Assembly: GCA_041391385.1 (NCBI GenBank) | Contig: JAWKOD010000005.1 | Coordinates: 62,001 to 126,000, forward strand | Reading direction: 5' to 3' | Origin: CANIGN01 sp041391385 | GTDB lineage: Bacteria; Bdellovibrionota; UBA2428 | DNA: 64,000 nucleotides | Shown here: positions 27,200-36,650 of the stretch, in pieces | How positions within the stretch are numbered: the stretch's first letter is position 1 | How the letters are laid out: every line of letters begins with the position of its first letter | Notes under the pieces: generated by a model | What the model was told of the DNA's origin: nothing | The model's database searches: none | Seen by the model: the letters and a program-made list of their open reading frames with translations, nothing else | Made by a program: the position numbers and the translations under genes

Positions 27200-28525
27200 T
27201 TAGTGAGATAAGGCAACAGGTTGGCCAATCAAATGTGTAAGGCTGGCATCAATTATCTTGAGTTTGACTAGATCTCCAGGCAGGTGACCGTAGGCTTTAT
27301 CTACATGGACAGGAACATTTTGGCTATTTCTTCCGGTCCAGCGATTAGGGTCCTTTTTTGATGTGCCTTCTATAAGGATTTCGCTCACTTGTCCGATTTC
27401 AGCCATGTGGCGTTCACGGGATATTCTTCGAGCTATTGTTTGGAGCTCCATCAAACGGCGAAGTTTGGTCACATCATCGACCTGGTCACTGCGCTCAGAG
27501 GCAGAAGTCCCAGGACGGGGTGAGTAGGCAAAGGAATAGACATTGTCATAACGAAGCTCTTCTACGAGCTTAAGGGTCATTTGGAACTCTTCTTCTGTTT
27601 CGCTTGGAAATCCAACAATGATGTCAGTTGAGAAGGATATGTCGGGGCGAGCTTCTAAAAGGGCATAGGCTTTTTCGAGATAAGCTTCGCGCGTATAAAA
27701 GCGTCTCATAGAGCGTAGAATACGGTTTGAAGCAGATTGAACGGGAAGGTGAAAGTTAGAGCTAAGCTTTGGCAAGTCTTTAAAGCATTGAATCAGTCCA
27801 GGTTTGAGGTCACCCGGGTGACTTGTTGTAAAGCGAATGCGCTTGAGGTCGGGGATTTCGTGAACTTTATAAAAAAGTTCTTCGAGGCTTTCACCGGCGC
27901 GTTTGCCGTAGGAGTTAATGTTTTGGCCAAGGAAGGTAACCTCTCTTACGCCTTTACTACAGAGGTCTTTTACGTCTTCTACGACGTCTGCAATGGGGCG
28001 TGAGCGTTCTCTGCCACGAGTCCAGGGGACGATGCAATAACTGCAGAAGTGGTCGCAGCCCTTCATGACATTTACAAAAGTGCTAATGCCGGGATTGTTG
28101 ATAAGCGTTTTGGTCTTCCACACGCGAGAAGCATCGTCGAAGTGAGTTCGAGTAATATGCTTTTCGGGGTGAGTCTCGATTTCGTCAAGGGCCCAGGGGA
28201 GCTCGTCAATGTTGTCGGGGCCAAGAACAATATCTACAAAGGGGAGCTTTTCTATAATTTTTTCTTTTTCTTGTTGGGCCACACAGCCCGTGATTCCAAG
28301 AATGAGCTTGGGATTGTTGCGTTTCAGTTCCTGAAGATCGTAGGCAAAGCTGCTCATTTTTCCTTCAGCTTTTTCGCGAATAGAGCAAGTGTTAATGAGA
28401 ATAAGGTCAGCCTTAGAGGGATCAGTTACGTTTTCGTAATTAAGCGGGGCAAGTACTGCCTTCATGCGGTCACTGTCGGATACGTTCATCTGACAGCCAA
28501 AAGTTTGAATATAGAGTCCTTTCAC
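27200..28525 (-). CDS. miaB: tRNA-2-methylthio-N6-dimethylallyladenosine synthase
   Basis: 441 aa, family length, GTG start. This radical SAM methylthiotransferase converts i6A37 to ms2i6A37 in tRNA. The N-terminal MTTase domain cysteines are in TFGCQMN, NTCSIRE and GCVAQQ. The radical SAM motif is CDHFCSYCIVPWTRG. A C-terminal TRAM domain (about 375-435) is present. The RGRERSRP block downstream of the CxxxCxxC is characteristic of MiaB rather than RimO. Confidence 0.95.
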   Translation of the reverse strand: MKGLYIQTFGCQMNVSDSDRMKAVLAPLNYENVTDPSKADLILINTCSIREKAEGKMSSFAYDLQELKRNNPKLILGITGCVAQQEKEKIIEKLPFVDIVLGPDNIDELPWALDEIETHPEKHITRTHFDDASRVWKTKTLINNPGISTFVNVMKGCDHFCSYCIVPWTRGRERSRPIADVVEDVKDLCSKGVREVTFLGQNINSYGKRAGESLEELFYKVHEIPDLKRIRFTTSHPGDLKPGLIQCFKDLPKLSSNFHLPVQSASNRILRSMRRFYTREAYLEKAYALLEARPDISFSTDIIVGFPSETEEEFQMTLKLVEELRYDNVYSFAYSPRPGTSASERSDQVDDVTKLRRLMELQTIARRISRERHMAEIGQVSEILIEGTSKKDPNRWTGRNSQNVPVHVDKAYGHLPGDLVKLKIIDASLTHLIGQPVALSH

Positions 28526-28546
28526 GACTCGACCAAACTAGCATAA

Positions 28547-28619
28547 CTGCAAAAAGGTACCTAGTTACTTTTTACTCGCACCCGCTACCTTTTTACCCGC
28601 ACCCGGTACCTTTTTGCAG
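28547..28619. repeat. Intergenic inverted repeat containing direct 21-bp repeats
   Basis: Two perfect 15-bp arms (28547-28561 CTGCAAAAAGGTACC and 28605-28619, its reverse complement) enclose two 21-bp direct repeats (28569-28589 and 28590-28610, two mismatches) built on TTTTTAC-CGCACCCG-TACC. It sits in the divergent gap between miaB and the RDD gene. It could fold into a long hairpin and looks like a dispersed REP-type element rather than a promoter. Confidence 0.7.
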
Positions 28620-28641
28620 GTGAGCAGGTTATATTACTCGT

Positions 28642-29082
28642 ATGAGTGATCGTGTGGAGGAAGCAACTCCTGGAGCTTCGGCAAATGTAAATCCGTTGGG
28701 AAATCGCAAAAAAGCAGATTTTGGAGTGCGTATTCTAGCTTTTATAATCGATGCGCTTTGTTTGGCTCTTGCGAGTGGTATTGTTGCGTTTTTCTTAGGG
28801 ACTGTGGGAGTTGTACTCAGCTTCTTTATGCCTGTTCTCTATAATGGATATTTTTATCAAAAATACAGCTCAACTCCTGGAAAGAAGTTTTTTCATCTTG
28901 AGGTTATCAAGGTTGGGAGCGGAGCAAAGCCAACTTATATGGATGCCTTCTTGCGTGACGCCGTAGGGAAGACTCTCTCGGCTATGATTTTCTTTATCGG
29001 ATACATAATGGCCGCCTTCCGAGAAGACGGCCAGGCACTGCACGATTTGATTGCGAAGACAGTGGTTGTTCAAAAAAGTTAA
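28642..29082 (+). CDS. RDD family membrane protein
   Basis: 146 aa. The RDD signature is present: an Arg and Asp in the first helix region (ADFGVRILAFIIDALCLALASGIVA), a second Asp in DAFLRDAVGK, and three or four membrane helices. RDD proteins are small inner-membrane proteins, some linked to ion or solute transport. The motif GKKFFHLEVI between helices is typical. It overlaps the 3' end of hldD by 4 bp (convergent). Confidence 0.88.
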   Translation: MSDRVEEATPGASANVNPLGNRKKADFGVRILAFIIDALCLALASGIVAFFLGTVGVVLSFFMPVLYNGYFYQKYSSTPGKKFFHLEVIKVGSGAKPTYMDAFLRDAVGKTLSAMIFFIGYIMAAFREDGQALHDLIAKTVVVQKS

Positions 29083-30071
29083 CTTTTTAATTCTTTATCG
29101 TCTTCGATGGCTTTTTTAACGCCTTCTTCAAGTTCAGTCATAGGTACGGTGTAGCCTGCCTTGCGTAACTTATCTAAACTCGCTTCGGTAAAGTATTGGT
29201 ACTGAGCTCGAAGGCTTTCAGGAGTGGGTATGTATTCAATTTTACATTCAACGTTGATGGCGGCAGCGGTGGCCGCAACGAGGTCTTTAAAGGTGCGTGC
29301 TTTGCCTGAGCCTAAGTTGAAGATTCCGTTTTGAGTGGACGATGTGTAGAAGAAATTGAGGACATTACAAACATCTCCTACATAGACAAAGTCTCGGGCT
29401 TGTTCGCCGTCTTTGAAGTCTGGATTGTGAGACTTAAAGAGTTTCATCACTCCCTTTTCTTCAAATTGTCTCTTGGCATGCCACACGACACTTCCTTGTG
29501 AGCCTTTGTGGTCTTCGCCTGCGCCGTAGACATTGAAGAATTTAAAACCAGCCCATTTTTTAGGAGTATGTCCGTCCTGAATGCGATTTAAAACCCAAAG
29601 ATCAAAATCTTGTTTGCTTTGAGCGTAAAGGTTCAGGGGTTTGTATTGGGGGATCTTTTCGGAGTTGTCTTCGAATCCAAATTCTCCAGCTCCGTAGGTG
29701 GAAGCAGAACTTGCGTAATAGAGGGGTACTTCATTTTCAGTGCAGTAATTCCAAATCTTTTGAGAGTAGTGGAGGTTTTGCTCGTTGAGTTTATCTTTGC
29801 TCTTTTCTTCGGTATTCGAGATCGCGCCCATGTGAAATATGACATTTGCTTTGTCTCCGGTGTTGAGGAGTTGGGGGAATTCGTGCCAATCGCAAATTTC
29901 AAAGTCGTTTTTTCTGAGTTGCACCGTACATACCCTCTCGTTGTATTTATGGATGTCATCTACAAGAAGAATGTTTTGGGCTAAGTGTCCGTTTTTTATC
30001 AGAAAACTTGCCAGTTGAGATCCAATAAACCCTGCGGCACCCGTGATGATAATTCTGTTCTCAATCTTCAT
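29079..30071 (-). CDS. hldD: ADP-L-glycero-D-manno-heptose-6-epimerase
   Basis: 330 aa, family length. This extended SDR epimerase makes the heptose precursor for the LPS inner core. Visible features are the NADP fold IITGAAGFIGSQL, DDIHKYNE, the catalytic YAQSK (Tyr-x3-Lys) with SSASTYG upstream, FFNVYGAGEDHKG, and RDFVYVGDVCNV near the C-terminus. Its presence argues for an LPS-bearing diderm host. Confidence 0.95.
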   Translation of the reverse strand: MKIENRIIITGAAGFIGSQLASFLIKNGHLAQNILLVDDIHKYNERVCTVQLRKNDFEICDWHEFPQLLNTGDKANVIFHMGAISNTEEKSKDKLNEQNLHYSQKIWNYCTENEVPLYYASSASTYGAGEFGFEDNSEKIPQYKPLNLYAQSKQDFDLWVLNRIQDGHTPKKWAGFKFFNVYGAGEDHKGSQGSVVWHAKRQFEEKGVMKLFKSHNPDFKDGEQARDFVYVGDVCNVLNFFYTSSTQNGIFNLGSGKARTFKDLVAATAAAINVECKIEYIPTPESLRAQYQYFTEASLDKLRKAGYTVPMTELEEGVKKAIEDDKELKS

Positions 30072-30091
30072 TGGAGGTTAAGTTTAACCTT

Positions 30092-30871
30092 ATGAGCAAA
30101 GACTTGCACCCACTTTCGTATCCAGAGTCATCTGTAAAACCTGTGCCTCAAGAGGCTAAAAGTTTTAAAATGAATCGCGATGATATACGAAGCGCAGAGT
30201 TAGATTTTTTTATAGCAGAGCGCATGGCGATGGAACTTCCGGAGCAAAAACAAATCGTAGAGAACTCTATAAAAGCGGGTCTTCCGGAGATTCAGGTTTC
30301 ACCTTACGAGGGGCATGTGTTGTCTCTTCTTCTTCAAATGATGAAGGCAAAACGCGGCGTGGAGATTGGCACTTTAGGAGGCTACAGCACAAGTTGGATT
30401 TGTCGCGCACTCGAGCGGGTAGAGGGAGCCAGAGTTGATTGCTTGGAGCTCAGTCCAAAGTTTGCTGCGGTAGCTACGGAAAATCTAAAGCGATGGGAAG
30501 GGTTCTTTGAGATTCATGTAGGTCCTGCGCTTAAAACTCTTGATACTTCGCTCAGTGATCTGAAGGATTTGGATTTTGTCTTTATTGATGCAGATAAAAA
30601 CAATTATCTCAATTATTTTGAATGGGCCTGGCCCCGTATTCGAAAGGGCGGAGTGATTTTGATCGATAACTTTTACCTTTGGGGTGGGGTCTATTTTAGG
30701 GGAGAGGACTTTCCCGAAGCTTATGCGGCAAATATTCCCGGTGGAATCCTCTCAAAGGAGCGTTGGGAGAGTATGAAGGCTCTTTGGTCGCGTCTCGAAT
30801 CTTTGGGCAGCAAGGCGTCTAAGACGATTCTATCCACAAGTGAGGGGCTCGGGGTCGTACTTAAGAATTAA
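30092..30871 (+). CDS. SAM-dependent O-methyltransferase (COMT/family 3 type)
   Basis: 259 aa from the ATG at 30092. Class I methyltransferase motifs of the caffeoyl-CoA O-methyltransferase-like family are clear: GVEIGTLGGYSTSW (SAM loop), DCLELSPKFAA, and DFVFIDADKNNYLNYFEW followed by GGVILIDNFYLWGG. The metal-binding Asp residues (VFIDADK, IDN) are conserved. It methylates a catechol-like hydroxyl; the substrate is unknown. It is divergent from hldD with a GGAGG about 14 nt before the start, and is immediately upstream of fusA. Confidence 0.88.
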   Translation: MSKDLHPLSYPESSVKPVPQEAKSFKMNRDDIRSAELDFFIAERMAMELPEQKQIVENSIKAGLPEIQVSPYEGHVLSLLLQMMKAKRGVEIGTLGGYSTSWICRALERVEGARVDCLELSPKFAAVATENLKRWEGFFEIHVGPALKTLDTSLSDLKDLDFVFIDADKNNYLNYFEWAWPRIRKGGVILIDNFYLWGGVYFRGEDFPEAYAANIPGGILSKERWESMKALWSRLESLGSKASKTILSTSEGLGVVLKN

Positions 30872-30956
30872 AAAAAGAGAGATATCTCAAGGCGTAGCTT
30901 TTCTGATTTTTGGCCTATGCAAAGGCGTAAAGCTTTATTATGTTTTTTGCACGCTT

Positions 30957-33077
30957 ATGGCAACAGACGACAACTATATCAAACAGGTACGTAACATCGG
31001 TATTTCCGCGCATATTGACTCGGGTAAGACAACGCTTTCTGAGCGAATCTTGTTCTATACGGGTAAAATTCACGCCATTCACGAAGTGAAGGGTAAGGAT
31101 TCCGTTGGAGCCAAAATGGACTCCATGGATTTGGAGCGCGAAAAAGGTATTACGATCCAATCAGCTGCTACCTACGCAGATTGGAAAGATTACCATATCA
31201 ACTTGATCGATACTCCCGGACACGTGGACTTTACAGTAGAAGTAGAGCGCGCTCTTCGAGTACTCGATGGTGCGATTCTTGTTCTTTGTGCTGTAGCTGG
31301 AGTTCAATCACAGTCCATCACAGTTGACCGTCAGATGAAACGCTACAAAGTGCCTCGTCTTGCGTTCATTAACAAAATGGACCGTGCGGGAGCTAACCCT
31401 TTTCGCGTTAAAGACATGCTTGTCGAAAAGTTAGGTCACAATGCACACTTTTTAACTTACCCCATGGGTGCTGAAGATCAGTTCCAAGGTGTTATTGACC
31501 TTTTGACTATGGAAGCTGTCTACTTTGATGGCGAAAGTGGCGAAAAAGTTCGTAAAGAACCTTGTCCTGCTGAATATGTAGAAAAAGCGACTGAGTATCG
31601 TAACAAGTTGATCGAAGCTCTTGCAGACTTCGATGATGCTTTGGCTGAAAAATATCTCGACGGAAAAGAAATTACCGCTGAAGAATTGCGACCTATTGTT
31701 CGAAAGGCAACTTTGTCTCTAAATTTCACTGCTGTATTCATGGGAACAGCTTTCAAAAACAAAGGCGTTCAAGTTCTTTTGGATGCGGTTGGTTCTTACC
31801 TTCCAAATCCAAGTGAAAAAGAAAACATTGGTCTTGATCAAAAAAATGAAGAAGCGCCCATTGTTTTGGAGTCCGATTCTTCGAAGCCTCTTGTTGCTTT
31901 GGCATTTAAACTTGAAGATGGACGTTATGGTCAGCTGACTTATATGCGTATCTATCAAGGAACTCTTAAAAAGGGTGACTTTATCTTCAACGTAAACGCG
32001 GGAATGAAAAAAGTTAAAGTTCCTCGTATCGTGCGCATGCACTCTAATGACATGCACGATATTGAGTCTGCGGGAGCGGGCGAAATCGTTGCTCTCTTCG
32101 GTGTGGAATGTGCTTCAGGTGAAAGTTTCACAAATGGTGACGTTCAAATCACTATGAGCTCTATGCACATTGCTAACTCGGTAATTTCTTTGGCAATTAA
32201 GCCCAAAAACAGAGAAGGAACTGCAAACTTTTCTAAAGCATTGGGTAAGTTTACGCGTGAAGATCCTACCTTCCGTGTTTCTCGTGACGAAGAAACCAGC
32301 GATACTATTATTTCGGGAATGGGAGAGCTTCACCTTGAAATTTACGTTGAGCGTATGAAGCGTGAATTTGGTGTTGAAGTAGAGGTGGGTAATCCTCAAG
32401 TGGCTTACCGCGAAACAATTATGAACCCTTCAACAAACTTTGAATACACACATAAAAAGCAATCAGGTGGTGCCGGACAATTTGCAAAAGTTGTTGGACG
32501 TTTTGAAAAGCTTCCTGCGGATGCTGCAAATACTTACGAGTTTGTTTCAGAAGTTGTGGGTGGATCTATTCCTCGTGAATTTATCCCTGCTTGCGACAAG
32601 GGTTTTCAAGAACAGCTTAAAAAAGGTCTTTTGATCGGAGCTCCTGTCGTAGGAGTTCGAGCTGTTGTGACTGAAGGTCAGCACCATGCGGTCGACTCGT
32701 CAGAGATGGCGTTTCGTTTGGCTTCAATGGCTGCAGTGCGCGAGTATTACAATGCTGCGAAACCTGCAGTTCTTGAGCCCATCATGACGGTAGAAGTTTC
32801 TGCTCCTGAGGAATTCCAAGGATCTGTTATCGGCCAGCTTAACCAGCGTCGAGCGGTGATTATGGAATCAGGCACGAACGATCGTTACTTTACAGCAGTT
32901 GCGCAAGTTCCTTTTGCTGAAATGTTTGGTTACTCCACTGAGCTTCGCTCTGCCACTCAAGGTAAGGGCGAGTTCTCTATGGAATTTGCGAAATATGAGC
33001 CAGCACCTCGATCAGTTCAAGACGAATTGATTAAGGCGTATCAGAAGAAGCGCGCTGACGAACAAAAAGCAAAATAG
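30957..33077 (+). CDS. fusA: Elongation factor G, spdEFG1/mtEFG1-like class
   Basis: 706 aa from the ATG at 30957; no need for the longer in-frame extension upstream. EF-G drives ribosomal translocation with GTP. G motifs: AHIDSGKTT, DTPGHVD, NKMD. The block HEVKGKDSVGAKMDSMDLEREKG is characteristic of the spirochaete/planctomycete/delta EF-G1 class and mitochondrial EF-G1, and differs from canonical FusA. Organisms with this class usually have a second EF-G devoted to ribosome recycling. It is not in a str operon here. Domains IV and V (FEYTHKKQSGGAGQFA) are intact. Confidence 0.93.
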   Translation: MATDDNYIKQVRNIGISAHIDSGKTTLSERILFYTGKIHAIHEVKGKDSVGAKMDSMDLEREKGITIQSAATYADWKDYHINLIDTPGHVDFTVEVERALRVLDGAILVLCAVAGVQSQSITVDRQMKRYKVPRLAFINKMDRAGANPFRVKDMLVEKLGHNAHFLTYPMGAEDQFQGVIDLLTMEAVYFDGESGEKVRKEPCPAEYVEKATEYRNKLIEALADFDDALAEKYLDGKEITAEELRPIVRKATLSLNFTAVFMGTAFKNKGVQVLLDAVGSYLPNPSEKENIGLDQKNEEAPIVLESDSSKPLVALAFKLEDGRYGQLTYMRIYQGTLKKGDFIFNVNAGMKKVKVPRIVRMHSNDMHDIESAGAGEIVALFGVECASGESFTNGDVQITMSSMHIANSVISLAIKPKNREGTANFSKALGKFTREDPTFRVSRDEETSDTIISGMGELHLEIYVERMKREFGVEVEVGNPQVAYRETIMNPSTNFEYTHKKQSGGAGQFAKVVGRFEKLPADAANTYEFVSEVVGGSIPREFIPACDKGFQEQLKKGLLIGAPVVGVRAVVTEGQHHAVDSSEMAFRLASMAAVREYYNAAKPAVLEPIMTVEVSAPEEFQGSVIGQLNQRRAVIMESGTNDRYFTAVAQVPFAEMFGYSTELRSATQGKGEFSMEFAKYEPAPRSVQDELIKAYQKKRADEQKAK

Positions 33078-33116
33078 TCTCGTCGAGAATGCACTCTCTT
33101 TATGTTTTTTGCTGAT

Positions 33117-33990
33117 CTAAAAATTTGCAATAAGTGAGAGCATGGCTCTTGGGCCTGGAATAAACGTTTTTGCATTAAAGTCGCGATAGACGTGCCACTC
33201 TACACTTGCATCAAAAGCAAGGTGGTTCCAGGCGCGTCCTCGAATGCGTGGACCAAAAATAAAGTCATCTGAAACTTCATCGTAGAGAATGCCATTGGTT
33301 TCTCGGTAAACCTTAAACCATGCAATGTTGGCTCCAAAATCAACATATGTAGGATAAAAGAAGGCGGCTTTTGCCAGAGTAAAGAAATCGCCTTTTTCGT
33401 AGTCATAACGAAGAGTCACTAAAAGTTCAGAGTCAATAAGTGGGTTTTTCTGAGATACAAGGCGATTCTGGGTACTGCTTACACCGGTAGAAATAATTAC
33501 GGACCTTTTCTCTCACTTTCGTTGCTGAGTGTGAAGAGGTTTTAACTCTTGGGTCGCTTTGTCGTGAGTCAGTGAAAGGTCGCGGTAGCCACCCATGAGG
33601 TATCCTCTAAAATTGAGTGTGGAAAATTAAGATTGCCTCGTCCAAGCATAATTGCCAGCCTTCTTGCCTAGGCTGAGAGGGGCACCATCTACATTCCCTT
33701 CTCTGTGGATATATGAGGAGAAAGAAAGTATCCGTGAAGAAGACTATTGGGGTTTGTACTAAAAGGAGGACGGCATTGGCCATCATTGAAGGGTTCTTGA
33801 GCTTAAGAGTGCTCGAAGAGCTTAGAGCTAAACTCCAAGCACCCGAGAGGTCCATAAGGTAGCCAATGGGCCTTGTTGGAAACTCTGTGTCGACGGCCTG
33901 TCTAAAGAGCAGTGACTTTGCAGACAAAGGTGCTGTGAGGCAAAGCTTAAGAATAAGATACTTGGCAATGCTTTTAGTTTTTGGCTAGTT
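33117..33990 (-). pseudogene. Outer-membrane beta-barrel-like protein, multiply frameshifted
   Basis: Piecing frames together gives an exported protein. A start near 33990 leads to a signal peptide (KALPSILFLSFAS). A second frame continues as APLSAKSLLFRQAVDTEFPTR, and further frame changes (at least four) reach a C-terminal piece (33419-33117) of alternating aromatic beta-strand character. That piece ends in LSLIANF, with the terminal aromatic residue typical of outer-membrane barrels. The pieces share one strand and a plausible order, but none is a complete gene. It lies in a stretch where neighbouring genes are also frameshifted. Confidence 0.5.
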
Positions 33991-34413
33991 TCCATAATTG
34001 TGGCCGTACAATTGTCCCATTTAACCCCGATCTGGCGAGTCGTCGATACCCTGAGCTTGAGATTCTTGTGACTCAAGAGGCAGTAGAGAATTTTTTTAAG
34101 TCAGTTGGGTATCCTTTTGAGCCACAAGAAGAGATTCCTCATTCATTTTATGCCTGTTTAAGGGAGGGGGAATTTAAGATTTTTGAAAGCTTGGAAATTG
34201 ATTTGCATCAGCTTTTACACGTTTCTCAATCTTTTTCTTATTACAAGCACTACGAGTGGAGATAAATTACGAGTCATGCCATTGTTAGCAAAGTGAATTC
34301 GCGCAAGTTGGGAGGTGCTTTAGTCGTTTTTTTTAGAATTAAAAATCGTTACACGCGCAACGGAGAACTTGTGGCTGAAACCGAAGGAAGCGTGATCGTG
34401 AGGGAAGCAATAT
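33981..34413 (+). pseudogene. FAS1-like/MaoC N-terminal hot-dog dehydratase domain, disrupted
   Basis: A first segment (to 34265) reads as the N-terminal hot-dog domain of FAS1-like dehydratases: ILVTQEAVENFFKSVG, FYACLREGEFKIFESLEID, HVSQSFSYYKHYEW. A TAA follows. The same frame then continues with ITSHAIVSKVNSRKLGG and NRYTRNGELVAETEGSVIVRE, as expected for the rest of the domain, ending at a TGA that overlaps the next ATG. A small deletion near 34262 (three bases) would explain the stop. There is no ATG start; the true start is probably lost in a further indel. Confidence 0.5.
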
Positions 34414-34801
34414 GAGCACCTTTGTTGAAAAGCTGAGTATACAGCAATCTGACATAAAGATTTTCGCAGAAGTAGCTGGAGACCCGAATCCTATTCATCA
34501 GAGCGATGAAGTGGCTCGTAAAATGGGTCTAGAGGGAGCCACTTGCTCACGGAATGTATGTGTATAGCTACTTGTTGAGACGACTCGATGAGTGGATGTT
34601 GGATCAAAAACAGACGCATGCGAAAACTGGGAACTACTCAGTACACGCTGTCGTTTTCATGAGCCTGTCATCGGAAAGACATTCGAATCAGTTTTGGAGT
34701 TGAGCGATGAAACTAAGGAAGATGCTAAGATGACTCTGACTTTTTATGGTGAAAACAAAACACGCCTTGTTCTTGTAGTGGCACGACTAAAGCGAATTTA
34801 A
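34412..34801 (+). pseudogene. MaoC-type hot-dog dehydratase domain, frameshifted
   Basis: The ATG at 34412 overlaps the stop of the preceding half. The first frame contains the MaoC active-site start AGDPNPIH. A frame change near 34530 gives AHGMYVYSYLLRR, the expected continuation of the hydratase motif. A second change near 34645 gives RFHEPVIGKTFESVLEL to the stop at 34801. Together with the upstream gene this is the usual two-gene (R)-specific hydratase/dehydratase arrangement acting on hydroxyacyl thioesters. As sequenced it is broken. Confidence 0.5.
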
Positions 34802-34819
34802 AATTTATAAGTTTTTACA

Positions 34820-36327
34820 CTAGTCTTTGATAGAGGAAATTTTTCTCTCGGGATCTTTGTCTTTGTCCTTGCTGACTTTTGTTCCAGTAGGTTGTCCTAA
34901 GAGTTCTCCCAAGTGAGCATAGATTCGGCGTCTTGTTTTAAGTGCGAGTTCAATAATCCATTTCCACCTTTGCCTTCAGCAAGAGTCGCGGCTCCACCTG
35001 CACCATTTAAATTTCCAAAGGGATCTTCAAAGCCAAGGAATCCATCGCCAAAAGGATTGTTGGGTGCTTCGCCTCCAGCATCTGCGCCACCTATGAATCC
35101 AGCTTTATCGGGTTGTAGGGGAGTGTGTAAGCGAGTCCTGGATTATTCGTTTCGTAGGGATCTTCTAAATCCCCATCCTGCTTTGCCGTCTCCATCCCCT
35201 CCACCTCCAGCACCACTTGGGGCTGCGCCACCAGCACTGCCACCAGAGTCACCACCGGCACCTTGGTTGAGGTTGTTAAAGGGGTTGTCGGGACTTTTAA
35301 ATTGAGTTGCAGCGACAGCGCTACCTACACCACCAAGTGTTGGGAGGCCATTGCCTTCGTCCACATTGAGAAGTGCTTTGCTTTGTACGCTATTGGGAAT
35401 ATTAACTTTAAACTGAGCAAATTGTTTTGCAAGACGCGCGCGATCTGAAGCTAATTGCTTGTCGATATTTGCGAGTTGTCTGTCGATTTCGGCGGCTTCG
35501 TCTTGAACACCTTGTTTGCAGGAATCGTAGCTCATTCCGTTTAAACGGTTGGCATCTTCGAGACCTGCCTCAGCTGCTTTTTTGCCTTGGCTATAGCCGT
35601 AATAGTTTACGCCTAAGGCAGCTGCTGCGAGTGCCATGTTGAGTCCGTTGCCGCCAGCAGCTTTTTCAGCCTGAGTAGCTATGTCTATTTCTCGCTTAGC
35701 TTGGTTTGATGTGATGAGTAATGAGTTAGCAGCATTTTGACAATTTGCATCTGGGGGTGGAATCGCTGTAGCAATTTCAGTGGTTCTAGTTTTAATTCGT
35801 GCAAGTTTACTCTTATCTGTACTTTGTACGCCCGTAAAATTAAGGATTTGAGCATCGGATGTTTTGCAGGCAACTTGGAATCGAGTGACTGCCGCATTTT
35901 GATCTGAAACAGCTGCCTCTCTCTGTGATTGAGCTTCTTCTTTACCTAACTTGTTCGCGCTATCAAAATTTTGCAAGAGGGGGGTGAGTCCTTGCTGAGC
36001 TCCCTGAATAAGTTGATTGGTGGCTTGTTGATTGGCTTGGTCAGCTTGTTGCTGAGCTTGGATTTCAGCTTCATTTTTTTGGATAAAACAATTTTGTAAT
36101 TCTCGGTTGAGGCTATTTCTTCTTGAAAGAAGTCCTTCTTTGGCCTGGTTGGCAGAGCTGTTTAATTCTGTGAGTTGGTCTTCGTAGGCATTTTGCGCTT
36201 GTTGTTGAGCTTCTTGAGCTGCAATAACGGGATCGTCTGAAAAGTTTCCAGTTGTTTGTGCCTCAAGCATAGAGCTGAAGGAATAAATGAGCACGACGCT
36301 CATAAGAGCGCCAATAGAGAACTTCAT
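34820..36327 (-). CDS. Exported Gln/Ala-rich coiled-coil protein with Gly-rich C-terminus; 3' end frameshifted
   Basis: The first 394 residues are in one frame (36327-35143): a signal peptide (GALMSVVLIYSFSSMLEAQ), then a long helical, Gln/Ala/Asn-rich region with coiled-coil character. This is followed by a short hydrophobic stretch (NMALAAAALGVNYYGYSQG), another helical part, and a Gly/Ser-rich tail. The frame then stops, but three frame changes between about 35150 and 34910 continue the same compositional style (EAPNNPFGDGFLGFEDPF, GELLGQPTG) to a stop at 34820. No family recognised; periplasmic or surface location is likely. Confidence 0.6.
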
Positions 36328-36589
36328 AGTTATATCATCGCCCTTTTTCGTAACTTAATATGTTAAATCTTTGTTAAGACGGCATTTTATATGGCATTTG
36401 TTTTGTCATTTTTTCAGCTCTAAGTTCTTCAGACTATAGGGAAATTCTTTGTTAATCTAACGCTTGGTTTTATAATGTATCCCTTTCAGGGTGATTGGGT
36501 CATATTGCGTAGAGATTCAAATAGATTTGAAGAAGCGAGTGTTCCTGAAACTCAAAGTCCCCAAATAATCTACTTTGTATTTTGATGGA
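36328..36589. other. Intergenic region with a possible promoter and a 36-codon ORF
   Basis: Most of the gap (36328-36648) lies between two reverse genes. It holds the promoter-like element at 36449-36476, a short plus-strand ORF (36475-36585, MYPFQGDWV start, 36 aa, no ribosome site), and the hairpins listed separately. I see no conserved protein. Confidence 0.4.
36449..36476 (+). promoter_or_regulatory. Sigma-70-like promoter candidate
   Basis: TTGTTA, 16 bp spacer, TATAAT (perfect -10). It points on the plus strand into a gene-free stretch that ends at two hairpins, where both annotated neighbours are on the minus strand. It could drive a small RNA. Sequence similarity only. Confidence 0.35.
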
Positions 36590-36650
36590 AAACCCCTCCT
36601 GGTGGAGCCCTCCATGGCTCCGGGGTTTCTAGAAAGCTCCTAGCTTTTCT
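36590..36650 (-). terminator. Double hairpin downstream of the 37455-36649 gene
   Basis: A GC-rich hairpin (AAACCCC...GGGGTTT at 36590-36628, with an inner GGAGCC/GGCTCC stem) follows a small hairpin (AGAAAGCT/AGCTTTTCT at about 36629-36648). Both are just past the stop of the minus-strand gene and would form in either orientation. Confidence 0.6.

Noticed and set aside
30840..30956. N-terminal extension of EF-G
   Set aside because: The 39 extra codons match no EF-G and overlap the upstream methyltransferase; the ATG at 30957 begins the conserved EF-G sequence.
32115..32399. Antisense frames within fusA
   Set aside because: They are shadows of strong codon bias in a conserved gene.
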